A stretch of 64,000 bases of DNA from Streptomyces genisteinicus. GTDB lineage: Bacteria > Actinomycetota > Actinomycetes > Streptomycetales > Streptomycetaceae. Below, piece by piece: positions 47,637 through 56,401 of the stretch. The first letter of the stretch is position 1; the number at the start of each line of letters is the position of its first letter. The DNA lies in contig NZ_CP060825.1 of the NCBI RefSeq assembly GCF_014489615.1, forward strand, positions 5,280,501 to 5,344,500. The letters run 5' to 3'. The notes below the pieces were generated by a model. It searched no databases, had not been told where the DNA came from, and saw only the letters and a program-made list of their open reading frames with translations. Position numbers and translations under genes: made by a program.

Positions 47637-48542
47637 ATGGCCGTCGTCACGATGCGGGAGCTGCTGGAGAGCGGCGTCCACTTCGGTCACCAGACCCGTC
47701 GCTGGAACCCGAAGATGAAGCGCTTCATCTTCACCGAGCGCAACGGCATCTACATCATCGACCTGCTCCAGTCGCTGTCGTACATCGACCGCGCCTACGA
47801 GTTCGTCAAGGAGACCGTCGCGCACGGCGGCTCCATCATGTTCGTCGGTACGAAGAAGCAGGCCCAGGAGGCCATCGCCGAGCAGGCGACGCGCGTCGGC
47901 ATGCCCTACGTCAACCAGCGCTGGCTGGGCGGCATGCTCACCAACTTCTCGACCGTCTACAAGCGTCTGCAGCGCCTCAAGGAGCTCGAGCAGATCGACT
48001 TCGAGGACGTGGCCGCCTCCGGCCTCACCAAGAAGGAGCTGCTGGTCCTCTCTCGCGAGAAGGCCAAGCTCGAGAAGACCCTCGGCGGCATCCGCGAGAT
48101 GCAGAAGGTGCCGAGCGCCGTCTGGATCGTCGACACCAAGAAGGAGCACATCGCCGTCGGTGAGGCGCGCAAGCTCCACATCCCGGTCGTCGCGATCCTC
48201 GACACCAACTGCGACCCCGACGAGGTCGACTACAAGATCCCGGGCAACGACGACGCGATCCGCTCCGTCACCCTGCTCACCCGCGTGATCGCCGACGCCG
48301 TCGCCGAGGGCCTCATCGCCCGCTCCGGCGTGGCCACCGGCGACTCGAAGCCGGGCGAGAAGGCCGCGGGCGAGCCGCTGGCCGAGTGGGAGCGTGACCT
48401 GCTCGAGGGTGAGAAGAAGGCCGACGACGCCGCGGAGAAGCCGGCCGACGCCCCGGCCGCCGAGGCGCCCGCCGCCGAGGCCGCGGAGGCCCCGGCCGCC
48501 GACGCCGCGGAGGCTCCGGCCGCCGACGCCGAGCAGGCCTGA
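47637..48542 (+). CDS. rpsB: 30S ribosomal protein S2
   Basis: The 301-residue S2 begins MAVVTMRELLESGVHFGHQT and includes RRWNPKMKRFIFTERNGIYI and VNQRWLGGMLTNF. The C-terminus carries an acidic extension ending in imperfect repeats of EAPAA and EAPAADA. AAGGAG lies eight bases before the ATG. It pairs with tsf as in most bacteria; a hairpin lies between them. Confidence 0.97.
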   Translation: MAVVTMRELLESGVHFGHQTRRWNPKMKRFIFTERNGIYIIDLLQSLSYIDRAYEFVKETVAHGGSIMFVGTKKQAQEAIAEQATRVGMPYVNQRWLGGMLTNFSTVYKRLQRLKELEQIDFEDVAASGLTKKELLVLSREKAKLEKTLGGIREMQKVPSAVWIVDTKKEHIAVGEARKLHIPVVAILDTNCDPDEVDYKIPGNDDAIRSVTLLTRVIADAVAEGLIARSGVATGDSKPGEKAAGEPLAEWERDLLEGEKKADDAAEKPADAPAAEAPAAEAAEAPAADAAEAPAADAEQA

Positions 48543-48574
48543 ACCACGGCCTGACCTGCACAGGTTCGGTTGAC

Positions 48575-48604
48575 GACGGCGGGGGCCCGGTGGCCCCCGC
48601 CGTC
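48575..48604 (+). terminator. hairpin between rpsB and tsf
   Basis: GACGGCGGGGGCC (48575-48587) pairs with GGCCCCCGCCGTC (48592-48604) over a 4-base loop. It could attenuate read-through into tsf. Repeats of GTAGATCTT follow at 48611 and 48630. Confidence 0.65.
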
Positions 48605-48665
48605 CACCCGTAGATCTTCCCGATCTTCGTAGATCTTTCAGACTTCGAGAGAGAAACCCAGACTC

Positions 48666-49502
48666 ATGGCGAACTACACCGCCGCTGACGTCAAGAAGCT
48701 CCGCGAGCTCACCGGCGCCGGCATGATGGACTGCAAGAAGGCCCTGGACGAGGCCGACGGCAACGTCGACAAGGCCGTCGAGGCCCTGCGCATCAAGGGC
48801 CAGAAGGGCGTCGCCAAGCGCGAGGGCCGCTCCGCCGAGAACGGCGCCGTGGTCTCCCTCATCGCCGGTGACAACTCCTCCGGTGTCATCCTCGAGCTGA
48901 AGTGCGAGACGGACTTCGTCGCCAAGGGCGACAAGTTCCAGGCCGTCGCCAACGCGCTGGCCGAGCACGTCGCCAAGACGGCCCCCGCCGACATCGAGGC
49001 GCTCCTCGCCTCCGAGATCGAGGCCGGCAAGACCGTCCAGGCGTACGTCGACGAGGCCAACGCCAACCTCGGCGAGAAGATCGTCCTGGACCGCTTCGCG
49101 CAGTTCGCCGACGGCTACGTCTCCGCGTACATGCACCGCACCATGCCCGACCTGCCCCCGCAGATCGGTGTTCTCGTCGAGCTCGACAAGGAGAACGCCG
49201 AGATCGCCAAGGGCGTCGCGCAGCACATCGCCGCCTTCGCGCCGAAGTACCTGTCCCGCGAGGACGTCCCGGCCGAGGTCGTCGAGACCGAGCGCCGCGT
49301 CGCCGAGGAGACCACCCGCGCCGAGGGCAAGCCCGAGGCCGCCCTCCCGAAGATCGTCGAGGGCCGGGTCAACGGCTTCTTCAAGGAGGCCACCCTCCTC
49401 GGCCAGCCCTACGCGCTGGACAACAAGAAGACGGTCCAGCAGATCCTGGACGAGGCCGGAGTCGCCCTCAAGCGCTTCAGCCGCATCAAGGTCGGCATCT
49501 GA
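48666..49502 (+). CDS. tsf: translation elongation factor Ts
   Basis: EF-Ts regenerates EF-Tu-GTP. The 278-residue protein begins MANYTAADVKKLRELTGAGM and has MDCKKALDEADGNVDKAVEA and the second signature ELKCETDFVAKGDKFQ, then the C-terminal VALKRFSRIKVGI. It is longer than the Thermus form and shaped like the E. coli one. GAGAGAAA precedes the ATG. It is followed by an 11-bp inverted repeat upstream of pyrH. Confidence 0.97.
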   Translation: MANYTAADVKKLRELTGAGMMDCKKALDEADGNVDKAVEALRIKGQKGVAKREGRSAENGAVVSLIAGDNSSGVILELKCETDFVAKGDKFQAVANALAEHVAKTAPADIEALLASEIEAGKTVQAYVDEANANLGEKIVLDRFAQFADGYVSAYMHRTMPDLPPQIGVLVELDKENAEIAKGVAQHIAAFAPKYLSREDVPAEVVETERRVAEETTRAEGKPEAALPKIVEGRVNGFFKEATLLGQPYALDNKKTVQQILDEAGVALKRFSRIKVGI

Positions 49503-49586
49503 GTCCGTACGCCACGGACACCGGACCCCGGTAGGGTCTGAAGCAGTCGTCCGCGTCCGCGCCGGGCGACCGCAGATCTGACGAGG

Positions 49587-49637
49587 AGGCCATTGCCGTA
49601 CGGGAAACCGCAAGGACCCCAGGGCAATGGCCTTCTT
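49587..49637 (+). terminator. inverted repeat with T-containing tail between tsf and pyrH
   Basis: AGGCCATTGCC (49587-49597) pairs with GGCAATGGCCT (49623-49633), followed by TCTTCGT. The loop is 25 bases. It may be the tsf terminator or an attenuator in the pyrH leader. Confidence 0.65.
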
Positions 49638-49660
49638 CGTATGTGCACGAGGAGATCTCC

Positions 49661-50425
49661 ATGAATCAGGACGCCGCAAAGGGCGACGACAACCACGGCA
49701 AGAAGGCCGGCCGCTTCATGCTGAAGCTGTCCGGAGAGGCGTTCGCCGGCGGCGGGGGCCTGGGGGTGGACCCCGACGTCGTACACGCCATCGCACGTGA
49801 GATCGCGGCGGTCGTACGCGACGGCGCAGAGATCGCGGTCGTGATCGGCGGCGGGAACTTCTTCCGCGGCGCCGAACTCCAGCAGCGGGGCATGGACCGG
49901 GCGCGCTCCGACTACATGGGCATGCTCGGCACGGTCATGAACTGCCTCGCCCTCCAGGACTTCCTGGAGAAGGAGGGCATCGACTCCCGCGTCCAGACCG
50001 CCATCACGATGGGCCAGGTCGCGGAGCCGTACATCCCGCTGCGCGCCGTGCGCCACCTGGAGAAGGGCCGTGTCGTCATCTTCGGCGCGGGCATGGGCAT
50101 GCCCTACTTCTCCACCGACACCACCGCCGCCCAGCGCGCCCTGGAGATCGACGCCGAGGCTCTGCTGATGGGCAAGAACGGTGTCGACGGGGTCTACGAC
50201 TCCGACCCCAAGGCCAACCCCGACGCAGTGAAGTTCGACGCGCTCGGCTACGGCGAGGTGATCACCCGGGACCTCAAGGTCGCCGACGCCACCGCGATCA
50301 CGCTCTGCCGCGACAACGCCCTGCCGATCCTCGTCTTCGAGCTCCTCGCCGAGGGCAACATCGCCCGGGCCGTCAACGGTGAGAAGATCGGCACGCTCGT
50401 GAGCGACCGGGGCACCCGGGCCTGA
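49661..50425 (+). CDS. pyrH: UMP kinase
   Basis: PyrH phosphorylates UMP to UDP. The 254-residue amino-acid-kinase-fold protein shows RFMLKLSGEAFAGGGGLGVD, VVIGGGNFFRGAELQQRGMD, a central LGTVMNCLALQDFLEKEGID and the substrate region STDTTAAQRALEIDAEALLM. GAGGAGA lies before the ATG at 49661; an in-frame ATG at 49643 is less likely. The order rpsB-tsf-pyrH-frr-cdsA is classical. Confidence 0.97.
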   Translation: MNQDAAKGDDNHGKKAGRFMLKLSGEAFAGGGGLGVDPDVVHAIAREIAAVVRDGAEIAVVIGGGNFFRGAELQQRGMDRARSDYMGMLGTVMNCLALQDFLEKEGIDSRVQTAITMGQVAEPYIPLRAVRHLEKGRVVIFGAGMGMPYFSTDTTAAQRALEIDAEALLMGKNGVDGVYDSDPKANPDAVKFDALGYGEVITRDLKVADATAITLCRDNALPILVFELLAEGNIARAVNGEKIGTLVSDRGTRA

Positions 50426-50562
50426 CCGGGGCGCTCCCGGGGCCGCACCCCGGGGGATGGACAAAGTCCTGCCGGTCGGACACCGTGCAGGGAACACGCG
50501 ACGCAGGTTCCGACGGACCGGGTCCGATGCCGGGCCCAACTCAAGACACGCAGGAGCAAGTG

Positions 50563-51120
50563 GTGATCGAAGAGACCCTCCTCGAGGCCGAGGAGAAGAT
50601 GGAGAAGGCCGTCCTGGTCGCCAAGGATGACTTCGCCGCGATCCGCACCGGACGTGCGCACCCGGCGATGTTCAACAAGATCGTGGCGGACTACTACGGT
50701 GCCCTGACCCCGATCAACCAGCTGGCCTCGTTCTCGGTGCCGGAGCCCCGGATGGCCGTGGTCACGCCGTTCGACAAGACCGCGCTGCGCAACATCGAGC
50801 AGGCGATCCGCGACTCCGACCTCGGCGTCAACCCGAGCAACGACGGCAACATCATCCGCGTGGTCTTCCCCGAGCTCACGCAGGACCGCCGCAAGGAGTT
50901 CATCAAGGTCGCCAAGACCAAGGGCGAGGACGCCAAGATCTCCATCCGCGCCGTGCGCCGCAAGGCCAAGGAGACCATCGACAAGCTGATCAAGGACGGC
51001 GAGGTCGGCGAGGACGAGGGCCGCCGCGCGGAGAAGGAGCTCGACGACACCACCGCGAAGTACGTCGCGCAGGTGGACGAGCTGCTCAAGCACAAGGAAG
51101 CCGAGCTGCTCGAGGTCTGA
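50563..51120 (+). CDS. frr: ribosome recycling factor
   Basis: Frr releases ribosomes after termination, with EF-G. The 185-residue protein begins VIEETLLEAEEKMEKAVLVA and includes RTGRAHPAMFNKIVADYYGA and VNPSNDGNIIRVVFPELTQD. The GTG at 50563 is six bases after AGGAG; the GTG just before it is too close to that site. Its stop codon overlaps the cdsA start (TGATG). Confidence 0.97.
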   Translation: MIEETLLEAEEKMEKAVLVAKDDFAAIRTGRAHPAMFNKIVADYYGALTPINQLASFSVPEPRMAVVTPFDKTALRNIEQAIRDSDLGVNPSNDGNIIRVVFPELTQDRRKEFIKVAKTKGEDAKISIRAVRRKAKETIDKLIKDGEVGEDEGRRAEKELDDTTAKYVAQVDELLKHKEAELLEV

Positions 51121-52289
51121 TGAACGACTCTTCCTGGGGGGCCTCGCCCGGCGCGGGATACGCCGGTGCATGGCCACCGCCCGACCAGGGGCCCCTCCCG
51201 GCGGGTCCTGCCCACGATGGGCGCGGGGCACAGCAGACTCGGCCCATGCCCATCGTGCCGGACTTTCCCGACGCAGGTAGAGACGCCCAGTCCGCTCCAG
51301 GCCCCGCCGGCCGAGCCGGCCGCGAGGTCCCCGACGGGGGTGCCGCACGGCTCGGCGGCCCTCTGTTCCGCGACGAGAATCCGCAGGAGCCCATGTCCAC
51401 CCCGCCGTCCGCCCCCGCGCCGCAGCCGACGCATGCCGCGCCGCGGCCGGCGTCCTCTCCGCAGCCTCCGAAGAAGCGGGCCGGCCGCGATCTCCGGGCG
51501 GCCATAGGGGTGGGCGTCGGCCTCGGCGCGGTGATCGTGCTGTCGCTGTTCTTCGTGAAGGCCGTGTTCGTCGGCGTGATAGCGGTCGCCGTCGTCGTCG
51601 GTCTGTGGGAGCTGACCTCCCGCCTCCAGGAGCGCAAGCAGATCAAGGCGCCCCTGGTACCGCTGGCCGTCGGCGGTGCCGCCATGGTGGTCGCCGGCTA
51701 TCTGCGCGGCGCCGAGGGCGCCTGGGTGGCGATGGCGCTGACCGCTCTGGCCGTGCTGGTCTGGCGGATGACCGAGCCGCCCGAGGGCTACCTGAGGGAC
51801 GTCACGGCCGGTGTCTTCGCCGCCTTCTACGTGCCGTTCCTCGCGACGTTCGTGTCGATGATGCTGAGCGCGGACGACGGGCCCGAGCGCGTCCTCACCT
51901 TCCTGGTGCTCACCGTCGTCAGCGACACGGGCGCCTACGCGGTGGGCTGGCGCTTCGGCAAGCACAAGCTGGCCCCGCGCATCAGCCCCGGGAAGACCCG
52001 CGAGGGGCTGCTGGGCGCGGTCGGGTTCGCCATGGCCGCGGGCGTGCTGTGCATGCAGTTCCTGGTCGACGGCGGCACCTGGTGGCAGGGGCTGCTGCTG
52101 GGCCTGGCGGTCGCCGCCACCGCCACCCTCGGCGACCTCGGCGAGTCCATGATCAAGCGCGACCTGGGCATCAAGGACATGGGTTCCCTGCTTCCCGGGC
52201 ACGGCGGCATCATGGACCGGCTGGACTCGCTGCTGCCGACCGCCCCGGTGGTGTGGCTGCTGCTGGTGCTCTTCCTCGGAAGCGGCTGA
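51120..52289 (+). CDS. cdsA: phosphatidate cytidylyltransferase (CDP-diacylglycerol synthase)
   Basis: CdsA makes CDP-diacylglycerol from phosphatidic acid and CTP. The C-terminal signature SMIKRDLGIKDMGSLLPGHG followed by GIMDRLDSL is a full match to the family pattern. About eight membrane helices follow residue 125. The N-terminal 120 residues are a Pro/Gly/Ala-rich disordered cytoplasmic extension (for example PPPDQGPLPAGPAHDGRG), longer than in most bacteria but usual for Streptomyces. The start is coupled to frr. Confidence 0.94.
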   Translation: MNDSSWGASPGAGYAGAWPPPDQGPLPAGPAHDGRGAQQTRPMPIVPDFPDAGRDAQSAPGPAGRAGREVPDGGAARLGGPLFRDENPQEPMSTPPSAPAPQPTHAAPRPASSPQPPKKRAGRDLRAAIGVGVGLGAVIVLSLFFVKAVFVGVIAVAVVVGLWELTSRLQERKQIKAPLVPLAVGGAAMVVAGYLRGAEGAWVAMALTALAVLVWRMTEPPEGYLRDVTAGVFAAFYVPFLATFVSMMLSADDGPERVLTFLVLTVVSDTGAYAVGWRFGKHKLAPRISPGKTREGLLGAVGFAMAAGVLCMQFLVDGGTWWQGLLLGLAVAATATLGDLGESMIKRDLGIKDMGSLLPGHGGIMDRLDSLLPTAPVVWLLLVLFLGSG

Positions 52290-52305
52290 CCTGCGGTTCC
52301 TCCGG

Positions 52306-52340
52306 TGAGGGCCCGTCGTCCACAGGGCGGCGGGCCCTCA
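52306..52340 (+). terminator. hairpin between cdsA and rlmN
   Basis: TGAGGGCCCG (52306-52315) pairs with CGGGCCCTCA (52331-52340) over a 15-base loop, followed by TCC. Probable cdsA terminator. Confidence 0.65.
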
Positions 52341-52368
52341 TCCGTATCTCTGCGACACTGGTAGCACC

Positions 52369-53475
52369 ATGCCCAAGCCCGGAGAACTCACTTTCGTCGC
52401 GCCCCGCGGAGCCAAGCAGCCCCCGCGGCACCTCGCCGACCTCACGCCCGCCGAGCGCAAGGAGGCCGTCGCCGCCATCGGCGAGAAGCCGTTCCGCGCC
52501 AAGCAGCTGTCCCAGCACTACTTCGCGCGGTACGCCCACGACCCCGCGCAGTGGACGGACATCCCCGCCGCCGCCCGCGAGAAGCTCGCGGGCGAGCTGC
52601 TGCCCGATCTGATGTCGGTCGTGCGGCACATCTCGTGCGACGACGACACCACCCGCAAGACGCTGTGGCGGCTGCACGACGGCACGCTCGTCGAATCCGT
52701 GCTGATGCGCTACCCGGACCGGGTCACCATGTGCATCTCCTCGCAGGCGGGCTGCGGGATGAACTGCCCGTTCTGCGCCACCGGCCAGGCCGGGCTCGAC
52801 CGGAACCTCTCGACCGCCGAGATCGTGCACCAGATCGTGGACGGCATGCGCGCCCTGCGCGACGGCGAGGTCCCCGGCGGCCCCGCCCGCCTGTCGAACA
52901 TCGTCTTCATGGGCATGGGCGAACCACTGGCCAACTACAAGCGGGTCGTCGGCGCCATCCGCCGCCTGACCGACCCGGAGCCCGACGGACTGGGCCTGTC
53001 CCAGCGCGGGATCACCGTCTCCACGGTCGGCCTGGTCCCGGCGATGCTCCGCTTCGCCGACGAGGGCTTCAAGTGCCGTCTCGCCGTCTCGCTGCACGCG
53101 CCGGACGACGAACTGCGCGACACGCTGGTGCCGGTCAACACCCGCTGGAAGGTGCGCGAGGTCCTCGACGCGGCCTGGGAGTACGCGGAGAAGTCCGGCC
53201 GCCGGATCTCCATCGAGTACGCCCTGATCCGCGACATCAACGACCAGGCGTGGCGCGGCGATCTGCTCGGCCGCCTGCTCAAGGGCAAGCGCGTCCACGT
53301 GAACCTCATCCCGCTCAACCCGACCCCCGGCTCCAAGTGGACGGCGTCCCGGCCGGAGGACGAGAAGGCCTTCGTCGAGGCCATCGCCGCCCACGGGGTG
53401 CCGGTCACCGTCCGGGACACCCGCGGTCAGGAGATCGACGGGGCCTGCGGGCAGCTGGCCGCGCAGGAGCGGTGA
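52369..53475 (+). CDS. rlmN: 23S rRNA (adenine(2503)-C2)-methyltransferase RlmN
   Basis: RlmN is a radical SAM enzyme methylating A2503 of 23S rRNA (and A37 of some tRNAs). The 368-residue protein has the CxxxCxxC cluster in SSQAGCGMNCPFCATGQAGL, the conserved MGMGEPLANYKRV, SLHAPDDELRDTL and the C-terminal Cys in GACGQLAAQ, the methyl-carrying Cys. An N-terminal HhH-like accessory domain is present (EKPFRAKQLSQHYF). Length and residues are complete. Confidence 0.96.
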   Translation: MPKPGELTFVAPRGAKQPPRHLADLTPAERKEAVAAIGEKPFRAKQLSQHYFARYAHDPAQWTDIPAAAREKLAGELLPDLMSVVRHISCDDDTTRKTLWRLHDGTLVESVLMRYPDRVTMCISSQAGCGMNCPFCATGQAGLDRNLSTAEIVHQIVDGMRALRDGEVPGGPARLSNIVFMGMGEPLANYKRVVGAIRRLTDPEPDGLGLSQRGITVSTVGLVPAMLRFADEGFKCRLAVSLHAPDDELRDTLVPVNTRWKVREVLDAAWEYAEKSGRRISIEYALIRDINDQAWRGDLLGRLLKGKRVHVNLIPLNPTPGSKWTASRPEDEKAFVEAIAAHGVPVTVRDTRGQEIDGACGQLAAQER

Positions 53476-53558
53476 CCGGAGGGCCGCCCGCCACGGCTGG
53501 TACTGTGCCCGTGCATTCGCACAGATGAGCGTGTGCACCGAAGAACAACGAAACATTC

Positions 53559-53643
53559 CGACAGGGGAGCGCACAGAGCGCTGAGAGTGCGGCCCGGCCG
53601 CAGACCCTCGGACCTGATCCGGGTCATACCGGCGTAGGGAGTC
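53559..53643 (+). promoter_or_regulatory. thiamine pyrophosphate (TPP) riboswitch
   Basis: The THI-element core is clear: ACAGGGGAGC (53561-53570), GCTGAGAGTGCGGC (53580-53593), CAGACCCTCGGACCTGATCC, GGGTCATACC (53621-53630) and GGCGTAGGGAGTC. The final GGGAG is also the thiB ribosome binding site, so TPP probably represses translation initiation. Confidence 0.96.
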
Positions 53644-53651
53644 AGCACCAC

Positions 53652-54746
53652 ATGAACAGCCAGCTTCGCCGTGCCGTCGCCATGGCGGCCGTCTCCGCCC
53701 TCGGCGTCACCGCCCTCGCCGCCTGCGGCGGCGGATCAGACGGCGGGAAGAGCGACGGGACGGCCTCCAAGACGGTCACCCTCGTCAGCCACGACTCCTT
53801 CGCGGTGTCCGACACCGTGCTCAAGGCGTTCACCGAGCAGACCGGCTACACGGTCAAGGTGCTCAAGAGCGGGGACGCCGGCACGGCGCTCAACAAGGAG
53901 ATCCTCACCAAGGGATCCCCGCAGGGCGACGTCTTCTTCGGCGTGGACAACACCCTGCTCTCCCGCGCCCTCGACAACGACCTGTTCACGCCGTACGAGG
54001 CCAAGGGCCTCGACCGGGTCGCCGACGAGGTGCAGCTGGACGCGGAGAAGCACCGCGTCACCCCCGTCGACACCGGCGACATCTGCGTCAACTACGACAG
54101 GAAGTACTTCGCGGAGAAGAAGCTCGCGCCGCCGAAGACCTTCGCCGACCTGGCGAAGCCCGCCTACAAGGACCTGCTCGTCGTGGAGAACGCCGCCACC
54201 TCGTCGCCCGGACTCGGCTTCCTGCTCGGCACCGTCGGCACATTCGGCGAGGCTGGCTGGCAGGACTACTGGAAGAAGCTCGAGGCCAACGGCGTCAAGG
54301 TCGTCGACGGCTGGGAGCAGGCGTACAACGAGGAGTTCTCGGGCTCGGCCGGCGGGAAGAAGGCCGGCGCGGACCGGCCGCTCGTCGTCTCCTACGCCTC
54401 CAGCCCGCCCGTCGAGGTCCTCTACGCCGAGCCGCAGCCCGACGAGGCGCCGACCGGCGTCGCCACCGGCACCTGCTTCCGCCAGATCGAGTTCGCCGGA
54501 CTGCTCCAGGGCGCGAAGAACGAGGCGGGCGGCAAGGCGCTGCTCGACTTCCTGATCGGCGACGCCTTCCAGGAGGACATGCCGCTCAACATGTTCGTCA
54601 ACCCGGTGGTCGAGGGCGCGAAGCTGCCCGAGCTGTTCACGAAGCACGGCGCGGTCGTGGACGAGCCCGCGACGGTCGCTCCCGCGACGATCGCCGACAA
54701 GCGTGAGCAGTGGGTCCGCTCGTGGTCCTCGCTCGTCGTGAAGTAG
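53652..54746 (+). CDS. thiB: thiamine ABC transporter substrate-binding lipoprotein
   Basis: This 364-residue extracytoplasmic binding protein begins MNSQLRRAVAMAAVSALGVT with lipobox LAAC (Cys at about 25). The mature part (TLVSHDSFAVSDTVLKAFTE, QGDVFFGVDNTLLSRALDN, PVDTGDICVNYDRKYF) matches ThiB of the iron/thiamine binding family. The TPP riboswitch directly upstream fixes the substrate as thiamine or a derivative. The permease follows with an overlapping start. Confidence 0.93.
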   Translation: MNSQLRRAVAMAAVSALGVTALAACGGGSDGGKSDGTASKTVTLVSHDSFAVSDTVLKAFTEQTGYTVKVLKSGDAGTALNKEILTKGSPQGDVFFGVDNTLLSRALDNDLFTPYEAKGLDRVADEVQLDAEKHRVTPVDTGDICVNYDRKYFAEKKLAPPKTFADLAKPAYKDLLVVENAATSSPGLGFLLGTVGTFGEAGWQDYWKKLEANGVKVVDGWEQAYNEEFSGSAGGKKAGADRPLVVSYASSPPVEVLYAEPQPDEAPTGVATGTCFRQIEFAGLLQGAKNEAGGKALLDFLIGDAFQEDMPLNMFVNPVVEGAKLPELFTKHGAVVDEPATVAPATIADKREQWVRSWSSLVVK

Positions 54747-56401
54747 CGGCGCCGTCGCGCGGCAACGCGGCGCGGTTCGTCCTGATGGCCGGGCCCGTCG
54801 CGTTCTTCGCCGTCTTCTTCGCCTACCCGGTGGCCGCCATCGTCGGCCGCGGCCTGCACGACGGCGGGACCTGGCAGTTCGGCCGGATCGCCGAGGTGGC
54901 CGGACGGCCGGAGATCCTGCGGGTGCTGTGGTTCACCACCTGGCAGGCGCTCGCCTCCACCGCGCTCACCCTGCTGATCGCCCTGCCGGGGGCCTACGTC
55001 CTCGCCCGCTTCGACTTCCCCGGCAGGCGGCTGCTGCGCGCGGTGGTGACGGTGCCGTTCGTGCTGCCGACCGTGGTCGTCGGCACCGCCTTCCTCGCCC
55101 TGATCGGCCGCGGCGGGCTGCTCGACGAGCTGTGGGGCGTGCGGCTCGACACCACGGTCTGGGCGATCCTGCTGGCCCATGTGTTCTTCAACTACGCGGT
55201 GGTCGTCCGCACCGTCGGAGGACTGTGGTCGCAGCTCGACCCCCGCCAGGAGGAAGCGGCCCGGGTCCTGGGGGCGGGCCGCTTCACGGCGTGGCGGCGG
55301 GTCACCCTGCCCGCGCTCGTTCCGTCGCTGGCGGCGGCCGCGCTGATGGTCTTCCTGTTCACCTTCACCTCGTTCGGCGTGGTGCAGATCCTCGGCGGCC
55401 CCGCCTTCTCCACGCTGGAGGTGGAGATCTACCGGCAGACCGCCGACCTGCTCGACCTGCCGACGGCCGCCGTGCTGACCCTGATCCAGTTCGCCGCCGT
55501 CGGACTGGTCCTCGCCGTGCACGCCCGGACGGTGCGCCGCGGGGAGAGCACGCTCCGCCTCGTCGACCCGTCCCGTACGGCGCGACGGCCGCGCGGAGCC
55601 GGCCAGTGGACCCTCCTCGGAAGCGTGGTCGCGACGGTGCTCGTCCTGCTCGTCGCCCCGCTCGCGGTGCTCGCCGAGCGGTCCTTCGACACCCCCGGCG
55701 GCTACGGCCTCGACTACTACCGGGCGCTCACGGTCGTCGACTCCCGGGGCGCCACGTTCCTCGTCCCGCCCGTCGAGGCGATCCGCAACTCCCTGGAGTA
55801 CGCGGCCGCCGCGACCGCGGTCTCCGTCCTCGTCGGCTCACTCGCCGCGGCGGCGCTGACCCGGCGGGCCGGCCGGCTGACCCGCGGCTTCGACGCGCTG
55901 CTGATGCTGCCCCTCGGGGTGTCCGCCGTCACCGTCGGCTTCGGCTTCCTCATCGCGCTCGACGAACCGCCTCTGGACCTGCGCACCTCGTGGATCCTGG
56001 TGCCTCTCGCCCAGGCCCTGGTGGGAATCCCGTTCGTCGTCCGCATCATGCTGCCGGTGCTGCGCGCCGTGGACACGCGGCTGCGCGAGGCCGCGTCCGT
56101 GCTCGGCGCCTCGCCGCTGCGCGCGTGGCGCGAGGTCGATCTGCCGCTGGTGCGCAGGGCGCTCCTGGTGGCCGCGGGCTTCGCGTTCGCCGTCTCGCTG
56201 GGCGAGTTCGGCGCCACGGTCTTCATCGCCCGGCCCGACAACCCCACCCTGCCCGTCGCGGTGGCCAGGCTGCTGGGCCGGCCCGGCGAGCTGAACTACG
56301 GGCAGGCGATGGCCCTGTCCACCGTGCTGATGGCGGTCTGCGCGGCGGCGCTGCTCGCCCTCGAACGCATCCGTCCCGACAAGACCTCCGGGGAGTTCTG
56401 A
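54710..56401 (+). CDS. thiP: thiamine ABC transporter permease
   Basis: This 563-residue double-length permease has about 12 helices and two binding-protein-dependent transport motifs: EEAARVLGAGRFTAWRRVTL in the first half and REAASVLGASPLRAWREVDL in the second. The fused two-half layout is that of ThiP/FbpB. The GTG start at 54710 overlaps the end of thiB by 37 bases; GTG at 54722 is another option, and neither has a clear ribosome binding site. The stop overlaps thiQ by one base. Confidence 0.92.
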   Translation: MGPLVVLARREVAAPSRGNAARFVLMAGPVAFFAVFFAYPVAAIVGRGLHDGGTWQFGRIAEVAGRPEILRVLWFTTWQALASTALTLLIALPGAYVLARFDFPGRRLLRAVVTVPFVLPTVVVGTAFLALIGRGGLLDELWGVRLDTTVWAILLAHVFFNYAVVVRTVGGLWSQLDPRQEEAARVLGAGRFTAWRRVTLPALVPSLAAAALMVFLFTFTSFGVVQILGGPAFSTLEVEIYRQTADLLDLPTAAVLTLIQFAAVGLVLAVHARTVRRGESTLRLVDPSRTARRPRGAGQWTLLGSVVATVLVLLVAPLAVLAERSFDTPGGYGLDYYRALTVVDSRGATFLVPPVEAIRNSLEYAAAATAVSVLVGSLAAAALTRRAGRLTRGFDALLMLPLGVSAVTVGFGFLIALDEPPLDLRTSWILVPLAQALVGIPFVVRIMLPVLRAVDTRLREAASVLGASPLRAWREVDLPLVRRALLVAAGFAFAVSLGEFGATVFIARPDNPTLPVAVARLLGRPGELNYGQAMALSTVLMAVCAAALLALERIRPDKTSGEF

